Assembly (NCBI RefSeq): GCF_025813715.1
Contig: NZ_CP107532.1
Location: forward strand, 1,860,001 to 1,924,000
Origin: Methylobacterium sp. FF17
Lineage (GTDB): Bacteria > Pseudomonadota > Alphaproteobacteria > Rhizobiales > Beijerinckiaceae
DNA: 64,000 nt
Direction of reading: 5' to 3'
Under the pieces are notes generated by a model. It did no database searches and had not been told where the DNA came from. It was given only the letters and a program-made list of their open reading frames with translations. This document shows positions 1-8,606 of the stretch, piece by piece. The position numbers and the translations under genes are program-made. Each line of letters starts with the position of its first letter. The stretch's first letter is position 1.

Positions 1-1040
1 TGGCCGTGATGGTCCGCCTCGGGCGCGACCCCGGCACGGGCCAGCGCCCTCCCTCGCTCTATCTCGACCCGCATGATGGCACGGTACGGGGCGCGGCACG
101 GACGGAGGACGTCTTCGCCACCATCCGGCGCCTGCATCGCTGGCTGCTCCTGCCGGGGGACGGCAAGGGCTGGGGTCGGACGCTGACGGGTGCCAGCGTG
201 ATTGCCCTCCTCGTGCTGCTCTGCACGGGGCTCTACCTGCGCTGGCCGAAAGTGATGAGCCTGCGCATCTGGCTCAAGCCGAATCTGCGCCAATGGGGCC
301 GGCCCACCTACTGGTCGCTGCATTCGGTCGCCGGCACTTGGGTGCTGCCGGTCTACCTCGTCATCGCTCTGAGCGGCCTGTGGTGGTCCTACGACGGGTA
401 TCGCGAGGTTGTCACCGCATTCCTGACGCGGGGCGAGACCATCGCCCGGATGGCGGATGGCAAGCCTGCTGCAGGTAAGGAGAAGCGCCCGGCAGGCCAG
501 GAGAAGCCGCCAGCAACCCAGGAGAAGCCGCCGGCAAGCCCAGAGACGCGGCCAGGGGCCGCTGGGGGGAGCGAGGCACCCGGGAAGCCCGGCCGGAAGG
601 ACGAGGGCCTCGGCGGACCCGGGGCGCCGTCCCTCGACACGGCCTGGGCGGCCTTCCGGACGGCGGATGCGGGGCAGTTCACCCGTGCGACCCTGCTGCT
701 CCCGGCAGGTGTGTCCGGCCCCGTGCGCATCCGCTCCGAGAATCGGAACGGCTGGCGGGACGACACCCGGATCGAGGCCGCCAGCGGGCGTATCCTCGTG
801 CGCGAGGTCGGGGGGGAGCGGTCCCTCGGCGTCCGCATCGCCGGCAACATGCTCGACGTGCATAGCGGCCGCTTCTTCGGCGTGCTCGGGCCGCCCATCT
901 TCCTCGTCGCCGCACTGCTGATGCCGCTCTTCCTGGTGACGGGGCTGCTGCTCTATGTCGGACGTCGCGCGGCGGCGGCCCGGCGGCGTGGGACGTCCAC
1001 CGTCACGCCGGCCGTAACCTCCGCCCGCTTGACCCCCTGA
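1..1040 (+). CDS. PepSY-associated TM helix protein (5' truncated by window edge)
   Basis: The reading frame is open to the first base of the window, so the true N-terminus lies upstream; the GTG/ATG pair at 6-11 is probably internal. The visible part has a membrane helix near residues 60-78, a second at about 108-126, a conserved HS/SLHSVAG segment between them, and a C-terminal helix at about 297-317 followed by an Arg-rich tail. This helix pattern with a soluble PepSY-type loop is typical of PepSY_TM proteins, inner-membrane proteins often linked to siderophore or iron reduction. A disordered Lys/Pro/Glu/Gly-rich insert at about residues 150-205, with short QEKPPA repeats, interrupts the periplasmic part. 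Substrate unknown. Confidence 0.8.
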   Translation, partial: AVMVRLGRDPGTGQRPPSLYLDPHDGTVRGAARTEDVFATIRRLHRWLLLPGDGKGWGRTLTGASVIALLVLLCTGLYLRWPKVMSLRIWLKPNLRQWGRPTYWSLHSVAGTWVLPVYLVIALSGLWWSYDGYREVVTAFLTRGETIARMADGKPAAGKEKRPAGQEKPPATQEKPPASPETRPGAAGGSEAPGKPGRKDEGLGGPGAPSLDTAWAAFRTADAGQFTRATLLLPAGVSGPVRIRSENRNGWRDDTRIEAASGRILVREVGGERSLGVRIAGNMLDVHSGRFFGVLGPPIFLVAALLMPLFLVTGLLLYVGRRAAAARRRGTSTVTPAVTSARLTP

Positions 1041-1097
1041 ACGGTTTTCGACAGGTTCCGCCGCCACAGCCCCGACCCCGCGAACGCCCGAGATCCG

Positions 1098-2111
1098 ATG
1101 CCGTCTGGCGACGAACCCGCCGTCCCGTCCGCCGCATCCCCGCGCGCGCGACCCTTCACGATCTGCCGCGCGGACGAGGCGGTGCCTCCGGCCATCGCGG
1201 GCGCCATCGCGGCGATCGGGAATTTCGACGGGGTGCATCTCGGTCACCGGGCGCTGATCGCGGCCGTGCGCGAGACCGCGCGGGCGGCCGGGCGTCCGGC
1301 GGTGGCGCTCACCTTCGAGCCGCATCCGCGCGCCTATTTCGCGCCGCACCTGCCCATGTTCCGCCTCACCGACGCGCAGGCCAAGGAGATCGTCTTCGCC
1401 CATCTCGGTCTCGACGGGCTGATCGTCCGGCGCTTCGACGCGACGCTGGCGGGCACCGGGGCGCGGGATTTCGTGGAGGGGCTGCTGGTGCGTGACCTCG
1501 GAGTGGCGGGCGTCGTCATCGGGCACGACTTCCATTTCGGCCGGGGCCGAGAGGGCACCCCGGCGGTGCTCGCCGCGCTCTGCGCGGAAGCGGGCCTGAG
1601 CTGTCGCGTCATCCCCCCCGTCGCCCTCGACGCAACTGCCGAGCCGGTCTCGTCGAGCGCCATCCGGGCGGCTCTGGCCGAGGGCGTGATCGCACGGGCG
1701 AACGCGTTGCTGGGCTACCGCTGGTTCGTCTCGGGCGACGTGCGCCACGGCGACAAGCGGGGGCGCACCCTCGGCTACCCCACCGCCAACGTGGTGCTCT
1801 CCGATTGCGGGCTCGCCCACGGCATCTACGCGGTCCGGGTGCGTCTGCCCGATGGCGCCGTGAAGGACGGGGTGGCGAGCTACGGCCGGCGCCCGACCTT
1901 CGACGATGGGGCGCCGCTCCTCGAGGTCAACCTGTTCGACTTCGCGGGCGACCTCTACGGCCAGGCGATCGCGGTGGAATTCCTGGGCTACATCCGGGGC
2001 GAGGAGCGTTTCGACGGGGCGGAGTCCCTGATCGCCCGCATGCATTGCGATGCGGCGGAGGCCCGCCGGATCGTCGCCGAGGATCCCGTCCCGTCGATGT
2101 TCGAGGCCTGA
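1098..2111 (+). CDS. ribF: Bifunctional riboflavin kinase / FAD synthetase
   Basis: Makes FMN from riboflavin and then FAD from FMN, using ATP, in the cytoplasm. The 337-residue product has the usual length for RibF. The N-terminal nucleotidyltransferase domain shows IGNFDGVHLGHRAL (about residues 40-53, the HxGH-type site) and the later SSSAIR motif. The C-terminal riboflavin kinase domain shows GDKRGRTLGYPTAN and ends with the EERFDG segment. It starts at an ATG 57 bases after the PepSY gene. The next gene is convergent, 7 bases away. Family and function are clear from the motifs. Confidence 0.97.
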   Translation: MPSGDEPAVPSAASPRARPFTICRADEAVPPAIAGAIAAIGNFDGVHLGHRALIAAVRETARAAGRPAVALTFEPHPRAYFAPHLPMFRLTDAQAKEIVFAHLGLDGLIVRRFDATLAGTGARDFVEGLLVRDLGVAGVVIGHDFHFGRGREGTPAVLAALCAEAGLSCRVIPPVALDATAEPVSSSAIRAALAEGVIARANALLGYRWFVSGDVRHGDKRGRTLGYPTANVVLSDCGLAHGIYAVRVRLPDGAVKDGVASYGRRPTFDDGAPLLEVNLFDFAGDLYGQAIAVEFLGYIRGEERFDGAESLIARMHCDAAEARRIVAEDPVPSMFEA

Positions 2112-2118
2112 GGCCCGC

Positions 2119-2682
2119 TCAGTCCGCGTCGTCCTCGGTCTCTGGCGTGCGGTTGGGCCAGGTCACGATCCGGTCGAGGAGCTCGTCGGCGGTAAACTCC
2201 TCCTCGTTCCCGGAGACCCGGCCGCGCACGGAGATGCCGGCCTCGTGCACGCTGGCCGCGCGACCCGAGACGAGAGGGTGCCAGTCGTGGAGGTCCCGGC
2301 CCTCGCGGACCAGGCGGTAGGCGCAGGTCGGCGGCAGCCACGGGATCGTGCGCACCGCCTCCGGCGTCAGGCGCACGCAATCCGGCACCCGCTTCTGGCG
2401 CCGGGCATAGTCGCGGCAGCGGCAGCCATGGCCGTCGAGCAGCGTGCAGCCGACATCGGTGTGGTAGACCTCCGCCGTGTCCTCGTCCTCCAGCTTGAGG
2501 AGGCAGCAGCGGCCGCAGCCGTCGCAGAGGCTCTCCCACTCGGCAGGCGACATCGCCTCCAGGCTCTTCGTGCGCCAGAAGGGTTCGGCGGTGCCGGTGG
2601 GATCAGGGCGCCGCGTCGCGGGCGGCACTGTGTCGGGGAAAGCCTGCGGCGTCGGGAAACGCGCGGCCGAGCGGTCCCGCAT
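2119..2682 (-). CDS. YcgN family cysteine cluster protein
   Basis: A 187-residue cytosolic protein of the UPF0260/YcgN family. It carries the CxxCxxCC cluster (CDGCGRCC) followed by further cysteines in [17 protein letters not shown] and VPDCVRL, a spacing that suggests bound zinc or an iron-sulfur centre. The trailing [11 protein letters not shown] and [10 protein letters not shown] segments are typical of the family. Biochemical role is not established. The ATG at 2682 is preferred, with AAGG about 9 bases upstream; an in-frame GTG at 2691 would add three residues. Confidence 0.9.
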   Translation of the reverse strand: MRDRSAARFPTPQAFPDTVPPATRRPDPTGTAEPFWRTKSLEAMSPAEWESLCDGCGRCCLLKLEDEDTAEVYHTDVGCTLLDGHGCRCRDYARRQKRVPDCVRLTPEAVRTIPWLPPTCAYRLVREGRDLHDWHPLVSGRAASVHEAGISVRGRVSGNEEEFTADELLDRIVTWPNRTPETEDDAD

Positions 2683-3084
2683 GGGGAACACCTTGGGCTG
2701 GAAGCGGCGAGGGATCCGGGTGAACCGCCCCTGTGCCGCAACGGAACGCGGGGAGCAAGCGTTGCCGGCTCCGGGGCTGACGGAAAGTCAAGGCCGCCGC
2801 GCCGCCGGCCTGCCCCAATCCGGCGTCAAGGTTAAGAAGAGGTTGTTGCCTGGGGCGGCGGGACGCCGGCTCCGGAGGCGGCGTTCTCCTCAACGAAGCC
2901 TCGCGGCGGGATGCAGGGCTTGCTAAGCAGGTGTCGGGGACGTGGTCGCCAGTCTTGCGGCAGAAACCCGCGTCACGGCAAAACGCTGAGCCGGGTGACG
3001 CGTTGGCCTGGGGATGCGAACCGGCTTAGGATCGGCGGGCCCGGCGACGTGCCGGATCCGGGTGCTCGAAGGACTGGAATACAG
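2683..3084. other. Intergenic region between divergent genes
   Basis: 402 bases hold the divergent promoters of the YcgN-type gene and the PBP1A gene. I see no credible small gene. A frame is open across much of this stretch ahead of the PBP gene, but it encodes an Arg-rich tract with no family resemblance and I treat it as untranslated. Several GC-rich inverted repeats are present (for example around 2780-2815), none followed by a T run. Confidence 0.5.
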
Positions 3085-5328
3085 GTGCGCCTGCCCAAAG
3101 CGACCTCGATCACCACGCGCATCAAGCGTGCCGCCCTCGGCTTCGACGCCTGGGTGAATGCGAGCCTGTACGACAGTGGCCGCTCGGCGGGAGAGACCTA
3201 CGAGCGCTTTCAAGAGCGCATGAACGTCTTCGCCGTGCGCGGCTGGAAACGCGTCGCCCTCGACCTGACCAGCGAAGGCGTGACGATCGGGACCGCCGGC
3301 GCCGTGCTGATGCTGGCGCTCGCCCAATCCGCCTTCAACCAGACCAGCGACAACTGGCTGAAGGCCCAGGATCTGGCGGTGACCTTCCTCGACCGCTACG
3401 GCACCGAGGTCGGACGGCGGGGCATCAAGCACGACGACTCGCTCAAGCTCGACGACTTCCCCGACATCATGATCAAGGCCCTGGTCTCGACGGAGGACCG
3501 GCGCTTCTACGAGCATTGGGGCATCGACCCGATCGGCACGGCGCGCGCGCTTGTCTCGAACTCGCGCGGCGGCGGCAACACCCAGGGCGGCTCCTCGATC
3601 ACGCAGCAGCTCGCCAAGAACCTGTTCCTCACCAACGAGCGCTCCCTCGAGCGCAAGATCAACGAGGCGTTCCTGGCCCTCTGGCTCGAGAGCCACCTCA
3701 GCAAGAACGAGATCCTGAAGCTCTACCTCGACCGGGCCTATATGGGCGGCGGCACCTTCGGCGCCGTGGCGGCGGCGGACTACTATTTCGGCAAGCCGCT
3801 CAAGGACATCACCCTGGCGGAGGCCGCGATGCTCGCCGGCCTGTTCAAGGCGCCGACGAAGTACGCCCCCCACGTGAACCTGCCGGCGGCGCGCGCCCGC
3901 GCGGCCGACGTGCTGCACAACATGGTGGAGGCCGGCTTCGTCACGGAGGGGCAGATCCAGACGGCCCTGCGCAACCCCGCGACCCCCGTGACCCGCACCC
4001 GCGACATCACGGCCGATTACTACCTCGACTGGGCGTTCGGCGAGATCAAGCAGATGGCCGATGCGGGGCGCTTCCGCAGCGACCGGGTGCTCACCGTAAA
4101 GACGCCCCTCGACCTCACCATCCAGCGCCGGGCCGACGAGGTGGTGCAGGGGACCCTGCGCCGCCTCGGCGACCAGTACGAGGTGGACGAGGCCGCAATG
4201 GTGATCCTCGATCCGGACGGGGCGCTGCGCGCGATGGTCGGCGGCGCCGATTACGGCGAGAGCCAGTTCAACCGCGCCACCGATGCGCTCCGCCAGCCCG
4301 GCTCGTCGTTCAAGCCCTACGTCTATGCCGCCGGGCTCGCGGCCGGCCTCTACCGGCCCGATACCCGCGTGGTCGACCGGCCTGTCTGCATCGGCAACTG
4401 GTGTCCGCAGAATTACGGGCGCTCCTTCTCGGGGGCGACCAGCCTCACCGTGGCGGTGGCCAAATCCATCAACACCATCCCGATCCAGGTCTCGATCGCG
4501 CTGGGCAAGGCCATGGGCATCTCGCACGAGGCCCGGGCGGCGGCGGCTGGGCGCAAGAAGATCATCGAGACGGCGCATGCCATGGGCATCACCACGCAGC
4601 TGACCGACTCGGTCTCGCTTCCCATCGGCTCGGCCGAGGTGAACGTCATCGATCAGGCCGCCGGCTACGCCGTGTTCGCCAATGGTGGGCGCAAGGCCAA
4701 GCCCTACGCGGCGATGGAGGTGAAGAACTCGTCCGGCGAGGTGATCTACCGCCACGCCGACGAGCGGGTGGAACAGGTGCTTTCCACCCAGGTGGTCGGG
4801 GACATGAACTTCATGCTCACCAAGGTGGTGGAGGAGGGCACGGGCAAGCGCGCGGCCCTGGAAGGCATCAAGGTGGCAGGCAAGTCCGGCACCACGAACG
4901 CCTATCGCGACGCCTGGTTCGTCGGCTACACGGGCAATTACGTCGGCGCCGTCTGGTTCGGGAACGACGACCACACCTCCACCAACAAGATGACCGGCGG
5001 ATCGCTGCCCGCCATGGCTTGGCACGACGTGATGGAGGTCGCTCACCAGGGTATCGAGCTCAAACCGATGCCCGGCCTCAAGGATCCGGGTCGTGCGGTG
5101 GCCCAGTCGGGGCCGAGTGCCGCGCCCGTCAATGCAGCGGCGAGTGCGGCCGGCAAGCTCTCGCGGCGCTCCTTCGAGGTCATCGGTGCGATGAACGGCC
5201 TGTTCCGTCAGGTGGAGAAGGCCTCCGAAAAGGCCGTCGAGAAATCCTCCGCGTTCCGTCCGGCGCGCGTGCCGGGCGCCGTCGCGGACGGGACGCGGGC
5301 GGTCGACGGCCGCATCGGCACGCCGTAA
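3085..5328 (+). CDS. Penicillin-binding protein 1A family (transglycosylase/transpeptidase)
   Basis: A class A PBP of 747 residues that polymerises glycan strands and cross-links peptides, anchored in the inner membrane by one helix (about residues 64-83). The glycosyltransferase domain shows EDRRFYEHWGIDPIG from about residue 137, with GGSSITQQLAKN and the KINEAFLALWLE segment. The transpeptidase domain has the catalytic Ser407-x-x-Lys410 (SSFK) and a KSGTT motif at Lys600. I chose the GTG at 3085 because an AAGGA lies upstream and the longer frame adds only low-complexity Arg-rich residues. The C-terminus after residue 660 is Ala/Ser-rich. Two small genes follow closely. Confidence 0.92.
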   Translation: MRLPKATSITTRIKRAALGFDAWVNASLYDSGRSAGETYERFQERMNVFAVRGWKRVALDLTSEGVTIGTAGAVLMLALAQSAFNQTSDNWLKAQDLAVTFLDRYGTEVGRRGIKHDDSLKLDDFPDIMIKALVSTEDRRFYEHWGIDPIGTARALVSNSRGGGNTQGGSSITQQLAKNLFLTNERSLERKINEAFLALWLESHLSKNEILKLYLDRAYMGGGTFGAVAAADYYFGKPLKDITLAEAAMLAGLFKAPTKYAPHVNLPAARARAADVLHNMVEAGFVTEGQIQTALRNPATPVTRTRDITADYYLDWAFGEIKQMADAGRFRSDRVLTVKTPLDLTIQRRADEVVQGTLRRLGDQYEVDEAAMVILDPDGALRAMVGGADYGESQFNRATDALRQPGSSFKPYVYAAGLAAGLYRPDTRVVDRPVCIGNWCPQNYGRSFSGATSLTVAVAKSINTIPIQVSIALGKAMGISHEARAAAAGRKKIIETAHAMGITTQLTDSVSLPIGSAEVNVIDQAAGYAVFANGGRKAKPYAAMEVKNSSGEVIYRHADERVEQVLSTQVVGDMNFMLTKVVEEGTGKRAALEGIKVAGKSGTTNAYRDAWFVGYTGNYVGAVWFGNDDHTSTNKMTGGSLPAMAWHDVMEVAHQGIELKPMPGLKDPGRAVAQSGPSAAPVNAAASAAGKLSRRSFEVIGAMNGLFRQVEKASEKAVEKSSAFRPARVPGAVADGTRAVDGRIGTP

Positions 5329-5337
5329 CCGACACGC

Positions 5338-6093
5338 ATGCGCATGAGATTGGCCGAAACGGTCGCGCGGTTGCGCACCCCGACCCGAACCCCACCGCCC
5401 GAGGCCCCACGCGCGGGTCCCGGCCCTCAAGGCCCCAAGGGGTTCGGCTCCGAGCAACTCGGGTCCGGCCGACACGTGGCCGCTGCCCTGCGCGGTGGAA
5501 TCCGGCGGGCCTCGACCGTCACGCTGGTCCTCTACGCCCTGGCGCTGGGCGCCGGGATCGGACTTGCCACCGCCGATTACGCCACCCGGGGCGGCTATCC
5601 CTTCGGGGGCGTGCGAGTGGGCGCCTGGACGGCCTGGCCCCGGGTCGGGGCGCCCGGCGCCGACCCTTATGCCCGCGCGGTCAATGCCCGGCGGGGCGAG
5701 ATCCCCCTGACGATCGGAGAGGGCATGCTGCTCACCGCCGACCAGGACGATGCCGGCCGGCCGCTGGATGCGGCCTGCTCCTACACGGTGGCGGGCGTGA
5801 CGCCCCCCGCCCGGGCCTGGACCGTGACGGTGGCGGGGCGGGGTGTCCGCGATCCGGGCTCCGTGCTGACGCGCGTAGGGTTCACTGCCACCGAGATCCT
5901 GCGCGAGACCGACGGTCGCTTCGTGATCGCGCTCTCGCCCGATGTGCAGCCGGGCAACTGGTTGCCGATGCCGCGCGCTCGGGGCCCCGTGCGCCTGGCC
6001 CTGCGCCTCTACGACACCCCCGTGGCGGCGAGCGCGGGCAACCTCGACCGCTCGGCCGTCCCGGCCATCACCCGCACCGGATGCGCCGCATGA
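5338..6093 (+). CDS. DUF1214 domain-containing membrane protein
   Basis: A 251-residue product with a Pro/Arg-rich N-terminus, one membrane helix at about residues 60-80, and a C-terminal DUF1214-type domain: the GGYPFGGVRVGAW, GEGMLLTADQDDAGRPLD and CSYTVAG segments match my memory of this family. The stop codon overlaps the start of the next gene (ATGA at 6090-6093), so the two are probably translationally coupled. DUF1214 and DUF1254 domains are often joined in a single protein; here they are on adjacent genes. It begins 9 bases after the PBP stop. Function unknown. Confidence 0.85.
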   Translation: MRMRLAETVARLRTPTRTPPPEAPRAGPGPQGPKGFGSEQLGSGRHVAAALRGGIRRASTVTLVLYALALGAGIGLATADYATRGGYPFGGVRVGAWTAWPRVGAPGADPYARAVNARRGEIPLTIGEGMLLTADQDDAGRPLDAACSYTVAGVTPPARAWTVTVAGRGVRDPGSVLTRVGFTATEILRETDGRFVIALSPDVQPGNWLPMPRARGPVRLALRLYDTPVAASAGNLDRSAVPAITRTGCAA

Positions 6094-6686
6094 GCCCACG
6101 CGGACGCTTTCTCCTGGCGACCCTGTCGGGACTGGTGCTTGCCGGCCTCGTCCATGTGGGCGTGGTCCTGCTGATCCCGCGCCTGTCGGAGGCCGATGCC
6201 CTGTCGCGGGCACGCTCCAGCGAATCGCTCGACCATCCGATGCCGGTGAGCACCGTGGCCGGCGGCGAGGCACCCGCCGCCGAGGATGGGCTTTCGATTC
6301 CCGACCCCGCCGTGGCGGTGGGGCTCTGCGCCTACGACCTCACCGAGGGCCCGATGCGGGTCTCCGCCCGCACGGGTCCGCTCATGATGTCGCTGGCCGT
6401 GCACGGGCGCCGGGGCGCCTTCTACGCGGTGACCGACCAGGCGGCGGTGCGTGGCGCCCTCGACCTCGTGGTGCTCACCCGCACCCAGTACGACGAGGCG
6501 CTGGCCAATGCCGACGAGGACGAGGTCAGCCATGACGTCCGCATCGTTGCGCCCGACACCCGGGGCTACGTGGTGGTGCGGGTGATCGCGGGGTTGCCGA
6601 GCCAGCGCCCGGCCGCCGACGCGGCGGTCCAGGCCGTTTCCTGTACCGTCGACAGCCCGGCCGACGAGGCCAAGCCCGGCGGCTGA
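6090..6686 (+). CDS. DUF1254 domain-containing membrane protein
   Basis: A 198-residue product with an N-terminal membrane helix or uncleaved signal (about residues 8-28) and a soluble DUF1254-type domain: VGLCAYDLTEGPMRVSA, a short loop, then RGAFYAVTDQAAVRG and the YDEALANAD region. The ATG at 6090 overlaps the upstream stop; an in-frame ATG at 6081 would add three residues. With the preceding DUF1214 gene it forms the two halves of an arrangement often found fused elsewhere. The C-terminus is acidic and probably lies outside the inner membrane. Function unknown. Confidence 0.83.
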   Translation: MSPRGRFLLATLSGLVLAGLVHVGVVLLIPRLSEADALSRARSSESLDHPMPVSTVAGGEAPAAEDGLSIPDPAVAVGLCAYDLTEGPMRVSARTGPLMMSLAVHGRRGAFYAVTDQAAVRGALDLVVLTRTQYDEALANADEDEVSHDVRIVAPDTRGYVVVRVIAGLPSQRPAADAAVQAVSCTVDSPADEAKPGG

Positions 6687-6692
6687 ACGGGT

Positions 6693-7520
6693 TCAATACT
6701 TCGCGACGATCGGCTTCGCGGCGACCGTCTTACGAACCGTCTCGACTTCCACCTCCGGCACGAGGCCGCAGCGGACCTCCGCCTCCGGGGGGACCAGAGG
6801 GTCGAGGAGGGGACGGCGGCCGTCGAGGGCCGCCAGCGTGCGTTCCGCCAGCACGGCCTCCGGTCCGGGCGCCTCGATCAGCAGATGCTCCAGGGCGTAG
6901 CGATAGCCGGCGGCGCGCAAGCCCGTCTCTAGGCGGACCCAGGCGATCAGACAGCGATTCTCGGCTACCCGCATGGCGGCGTGGTGGATGTCGTGGTCAT
7001 CCAGAGTCTTGACGAAGGGCAGGCTGCGCAGGCGCAAGGCATCGGCCTCCTTCACCCGCGCCGCCAGCGCAACGAATTGCGGGATCAGCCGGGCATCGGT
7101 GCCGATATCCTCCGACAGGCGTCGATAGCGCGAGACCGGCGAACGGAAATCCTCCCCCATCAGCGTATCGTGGTAGGCGGATGGATCGGACGGGCGCCAG
7201 GCGGGCGGCAGGAGGCGGCTTCGGGTGAGGTTGGCCAGTCCGTCGGTGAAGGCGTCCCGCCCGGCCGCCGGCATCAGGAAGCGCCAGGCCCGGTCGCGCA
7301 GGATCCGCTCCTCATCCGTGAAGGGGAAATCCGAGGACGGCTCGTCGCGCCCGCGCGCGGCGAGGGTTCCGGTGGTGTCGATGAGGCTGTTCCAGGCGCC
7401 GGGCTTCGGACGGCCGAAATCTCCCTCCTGCGCGCACCCGGCCAGCAGGGCCAGCAGGACCAGGGGCGCTGCGACGGATCGGCTGGCGCGTGGGCGGCCG
7501 GCTTCGGAAGCGGGCGACAT
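6693..7520 (-). CDS. Conserved hypothetical lipoprotein
   Basis: A 275-residue predicted lipoprotein. The N-terminus has a basic stretch, a hydrophobic core and a lipobox (LLAGC, Cys at about residue 29), so it should be exported and lipidated. The mature part is mostly helical, with conserved-looking segments DEERILRDRAWRFLMPA and HHAAMRVAENRCLIAWVRLE. I do not recognise a named domain. It is convergent with the DUF1254 gene (6-base gap) and lies 20 bases downstream of a small gene on the same strand, likely one transcript. Confidence 0.75.
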   Translation of the reverse strand: MSPASEAGRPRASRSVAAPLVLLALLAGCAQEGDFGRPKPGAWNSLIDTTGTLAARGRDEPSSDFPFTDEERILRDRAWRFLMPAAGRDAFTDGLANLTRSRLLPPAWRPSDPSAYHDTLMGEDFRSPVSRYRRLSEDIGTDARLIPQFVALAARVKEADALRLRSLPFVKTLDDHDIHHAAMRVAENRCLIAWVRLETGLRAAGYRYALEHLLIEAPGPEAVLAERTLAALDGRRPLLDPLVPPEAEVRCGLVPEVEVETVRKTVAAKPIVAKY

Positions 7521-7540
7521 GCGGGTACGCGCCGGTCCGG

Positions 7541-7777
7541 TCAGGAGCGACGGCGCAGACGCGGCGGCGCGGCTTCGGTCTCGGGCATCCGTTCGTAGCG
7601 GATCCCCGTGAAGAACAGGATGGCGCCGCGGGGGGCGTCCGCATCCTGGCGGCGGAAGCGGCGGCCGGTGGCGGGGAAGGTCACGACGGTGGCCGTCGGA
7701 CGCTCGGAAGGGCGCTCGTTGCCCCTCGTCTGTGGCGACCTGTCAGGGTTCATCGGCTCTGTTCCGATCCCATTCAT
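7541..7777 (-). CDS. Small conserved hypothetical protein
   Basis: A 78-residue basic protein. Its C-terminal segment RGAILFFTGIRYERM resembles a short conserved motif I recall in many Hyphomicrobiales small proteins of unknown role. The N-terminal half is polar and probably disordered. It has the same strand as, and lies just upstream of, the lipoprotein gene. No cysteine cluster, signal peptide or helix is visible. Confidence 0.6.
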   Translation of the reverse strand: MNGIGTEPMNPDRSPQTRGNERPSERPTATVVTFPATGRRFRRQDADAPRGAILFFTGIRYERMPETEAAPPRLRRRS

Positions 7778-7961
7778 CCTCTGGGGCGATCCGTCATCGG
7801 GGCTCGCCGCCCCCGCCTCCGGGCCGTACCGGCGTCGCGGGGGAGCCCTCGGACATCAGCACGGCGTGGTTAACGGAAAGTTGCCAGCGCTGCCGTCCGC
7901 CCTGTCCCTGTGGAGGCGCTTCAGACCGTGACATTCAGGCCACGCCGGGTCTTCCATGTGC

Positions 7962-7977
7962 TGGCGCGCCTTTTGCA
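7962..7977 (+). promoter_or_regulatory. Candidate sigma-54 (-24/-12) promoter
   Basis: TGGCGCG, four bases, then TTGCA, with exactly 10 bases between the -24 GG and the -12 GC. This differs at one position from the sigma-54 consensus TGGCACG-N4-TTGCW. The predicted start would be near 7988, only about 35 bases before a strong terminator hairpin. Activator sites are not evident. Confidence 0.45.
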
Positions 7978-7987
7978 TGGGGGATGC

Positions 7988-8052
7988 TTGCCCATGGCGG
8001 GCATTTCCTCCCTTGCACTCGGCCCCGCTCGCCTGGCGAGCGGGGCTTTTTT
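7988..8052 (+). ncRNA. Candidate small RNA ending in an intrinsic terminator
   Basis: Inferred from a sigma-54-like promoter at 7962-7977 and a rho-independent terminator at 8022-8052. There is no gene upstream on this strand for several kilobases that the terminator could serve; the nearest genes upstream are on the opposite strand. The predicted transcript is about 65 nt, too short and without stop codons for a peptide gene. The 5' end is an estimate from the promoter position. Confidence 0.35.
8022..8052 (+). terminator. Strong rho-independent terminator
   Basis: The arms GCCCCGCTC (8022-8030) and GAGCGGGGC (8038-8046) pair perfectly around a 7-base loop and are followed by six T. It reads on the plus strand inside the 459-base gap 7778-8236 that otherwise holds no gene. 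Confidence 0.85.
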
Positions 8053-8236
8053 GAGCGCGTCGACCTGGCTCCACCTGACGGGGCCGCGCCGTTGGCGGGA
8101 ACACCCGGCGTCCCGGACGCTTGCTAAGGGCGGGGCGCGCCCGATATGCCGAGGTCCTCCGGGAAGAGGCCGACGCGACGTCTCCCCGCCCCATCCACCT
8201 CGAAGCCATTTCATCCCGAACGAAGGACGCCGCAGC

Positions 8237-8530
8237 ATGCGCGTGTTGACCGCACGACCCACCCGCCCGGTCCTGGGCCTCCGCAAGGCCCTGACGGTCG
8301 CGCCGTTCGCCCTGCTGTTGCTGGCGGCGGGCCCCGCCCAGGCCCAGCGCGAGGATCAGGGCCTTCAACTGGGTTGCGCGAACGATTATTTCCGGCTCTG
8401 CGCCGGCGTCGATCCCAACAGCCAGGATGCCGAGCGCTGCATGGATCGCAACCGCTCGCGCCTCTCGCCGGAATGCAAGAGCGCCATCGGCGATTACGAC
8501 CGGCGCACGGGCGGCAAGTCGCAGAAGTAG
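8237..8530 (+). CDS. Secreted cysteine-rich repeat protein
   Basis: A 97-residue protein with a Sec signal peptide (basic start, then a hydrophobic run to the AQAQ cleavage region near residue 37). The mature part is one cysteine-rich repeat: LGCANDYFRLC, then DAERCMDRNRSRLSPECKSAI, with four cysteines spaced as in the Cys_rich_CR/GLG1-type repeat, probably forming disulfides in the periplasm. The ATG at 8237 has AAGGA upstream. Small proteins of this kind are common in Hyphomicrobiales; function unknown. Confidence 0.75.
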   Translation: MRVLTARPTRPVLGLRKALTVAPFALLLLAAGPAQAQREDQGLQLGCANDYFRLCAGVDPNSQDAERCMDRNRSRLSPECKSAIGDYDRRTGGKSQK

Positions 8531-8606
8531 GTCGGGTCCGGGATGAAGGGCGGGGCCTCGTGCCCCGCCACGATCGGAGCCGGTTCCAGGACGGAGATGT
8601 GAGAGC

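Noticed and set aside
2700..2830. Sequence with faint cobalamin-riboswitch features (GGTGAA...GCCGCAACGG)
   Set aside because: The B12-box and the conserved core elements are not in the right order, and the downstream gene is a penicillin-binding protein.
2923..6273. Very long open frame antisense to the PBP1A and DUF1214 genes
   Set aside because: High GC makes antisense frames open; it is Arg/Gly/His-rich with no domain, while the opposite strand carries clear motifs.
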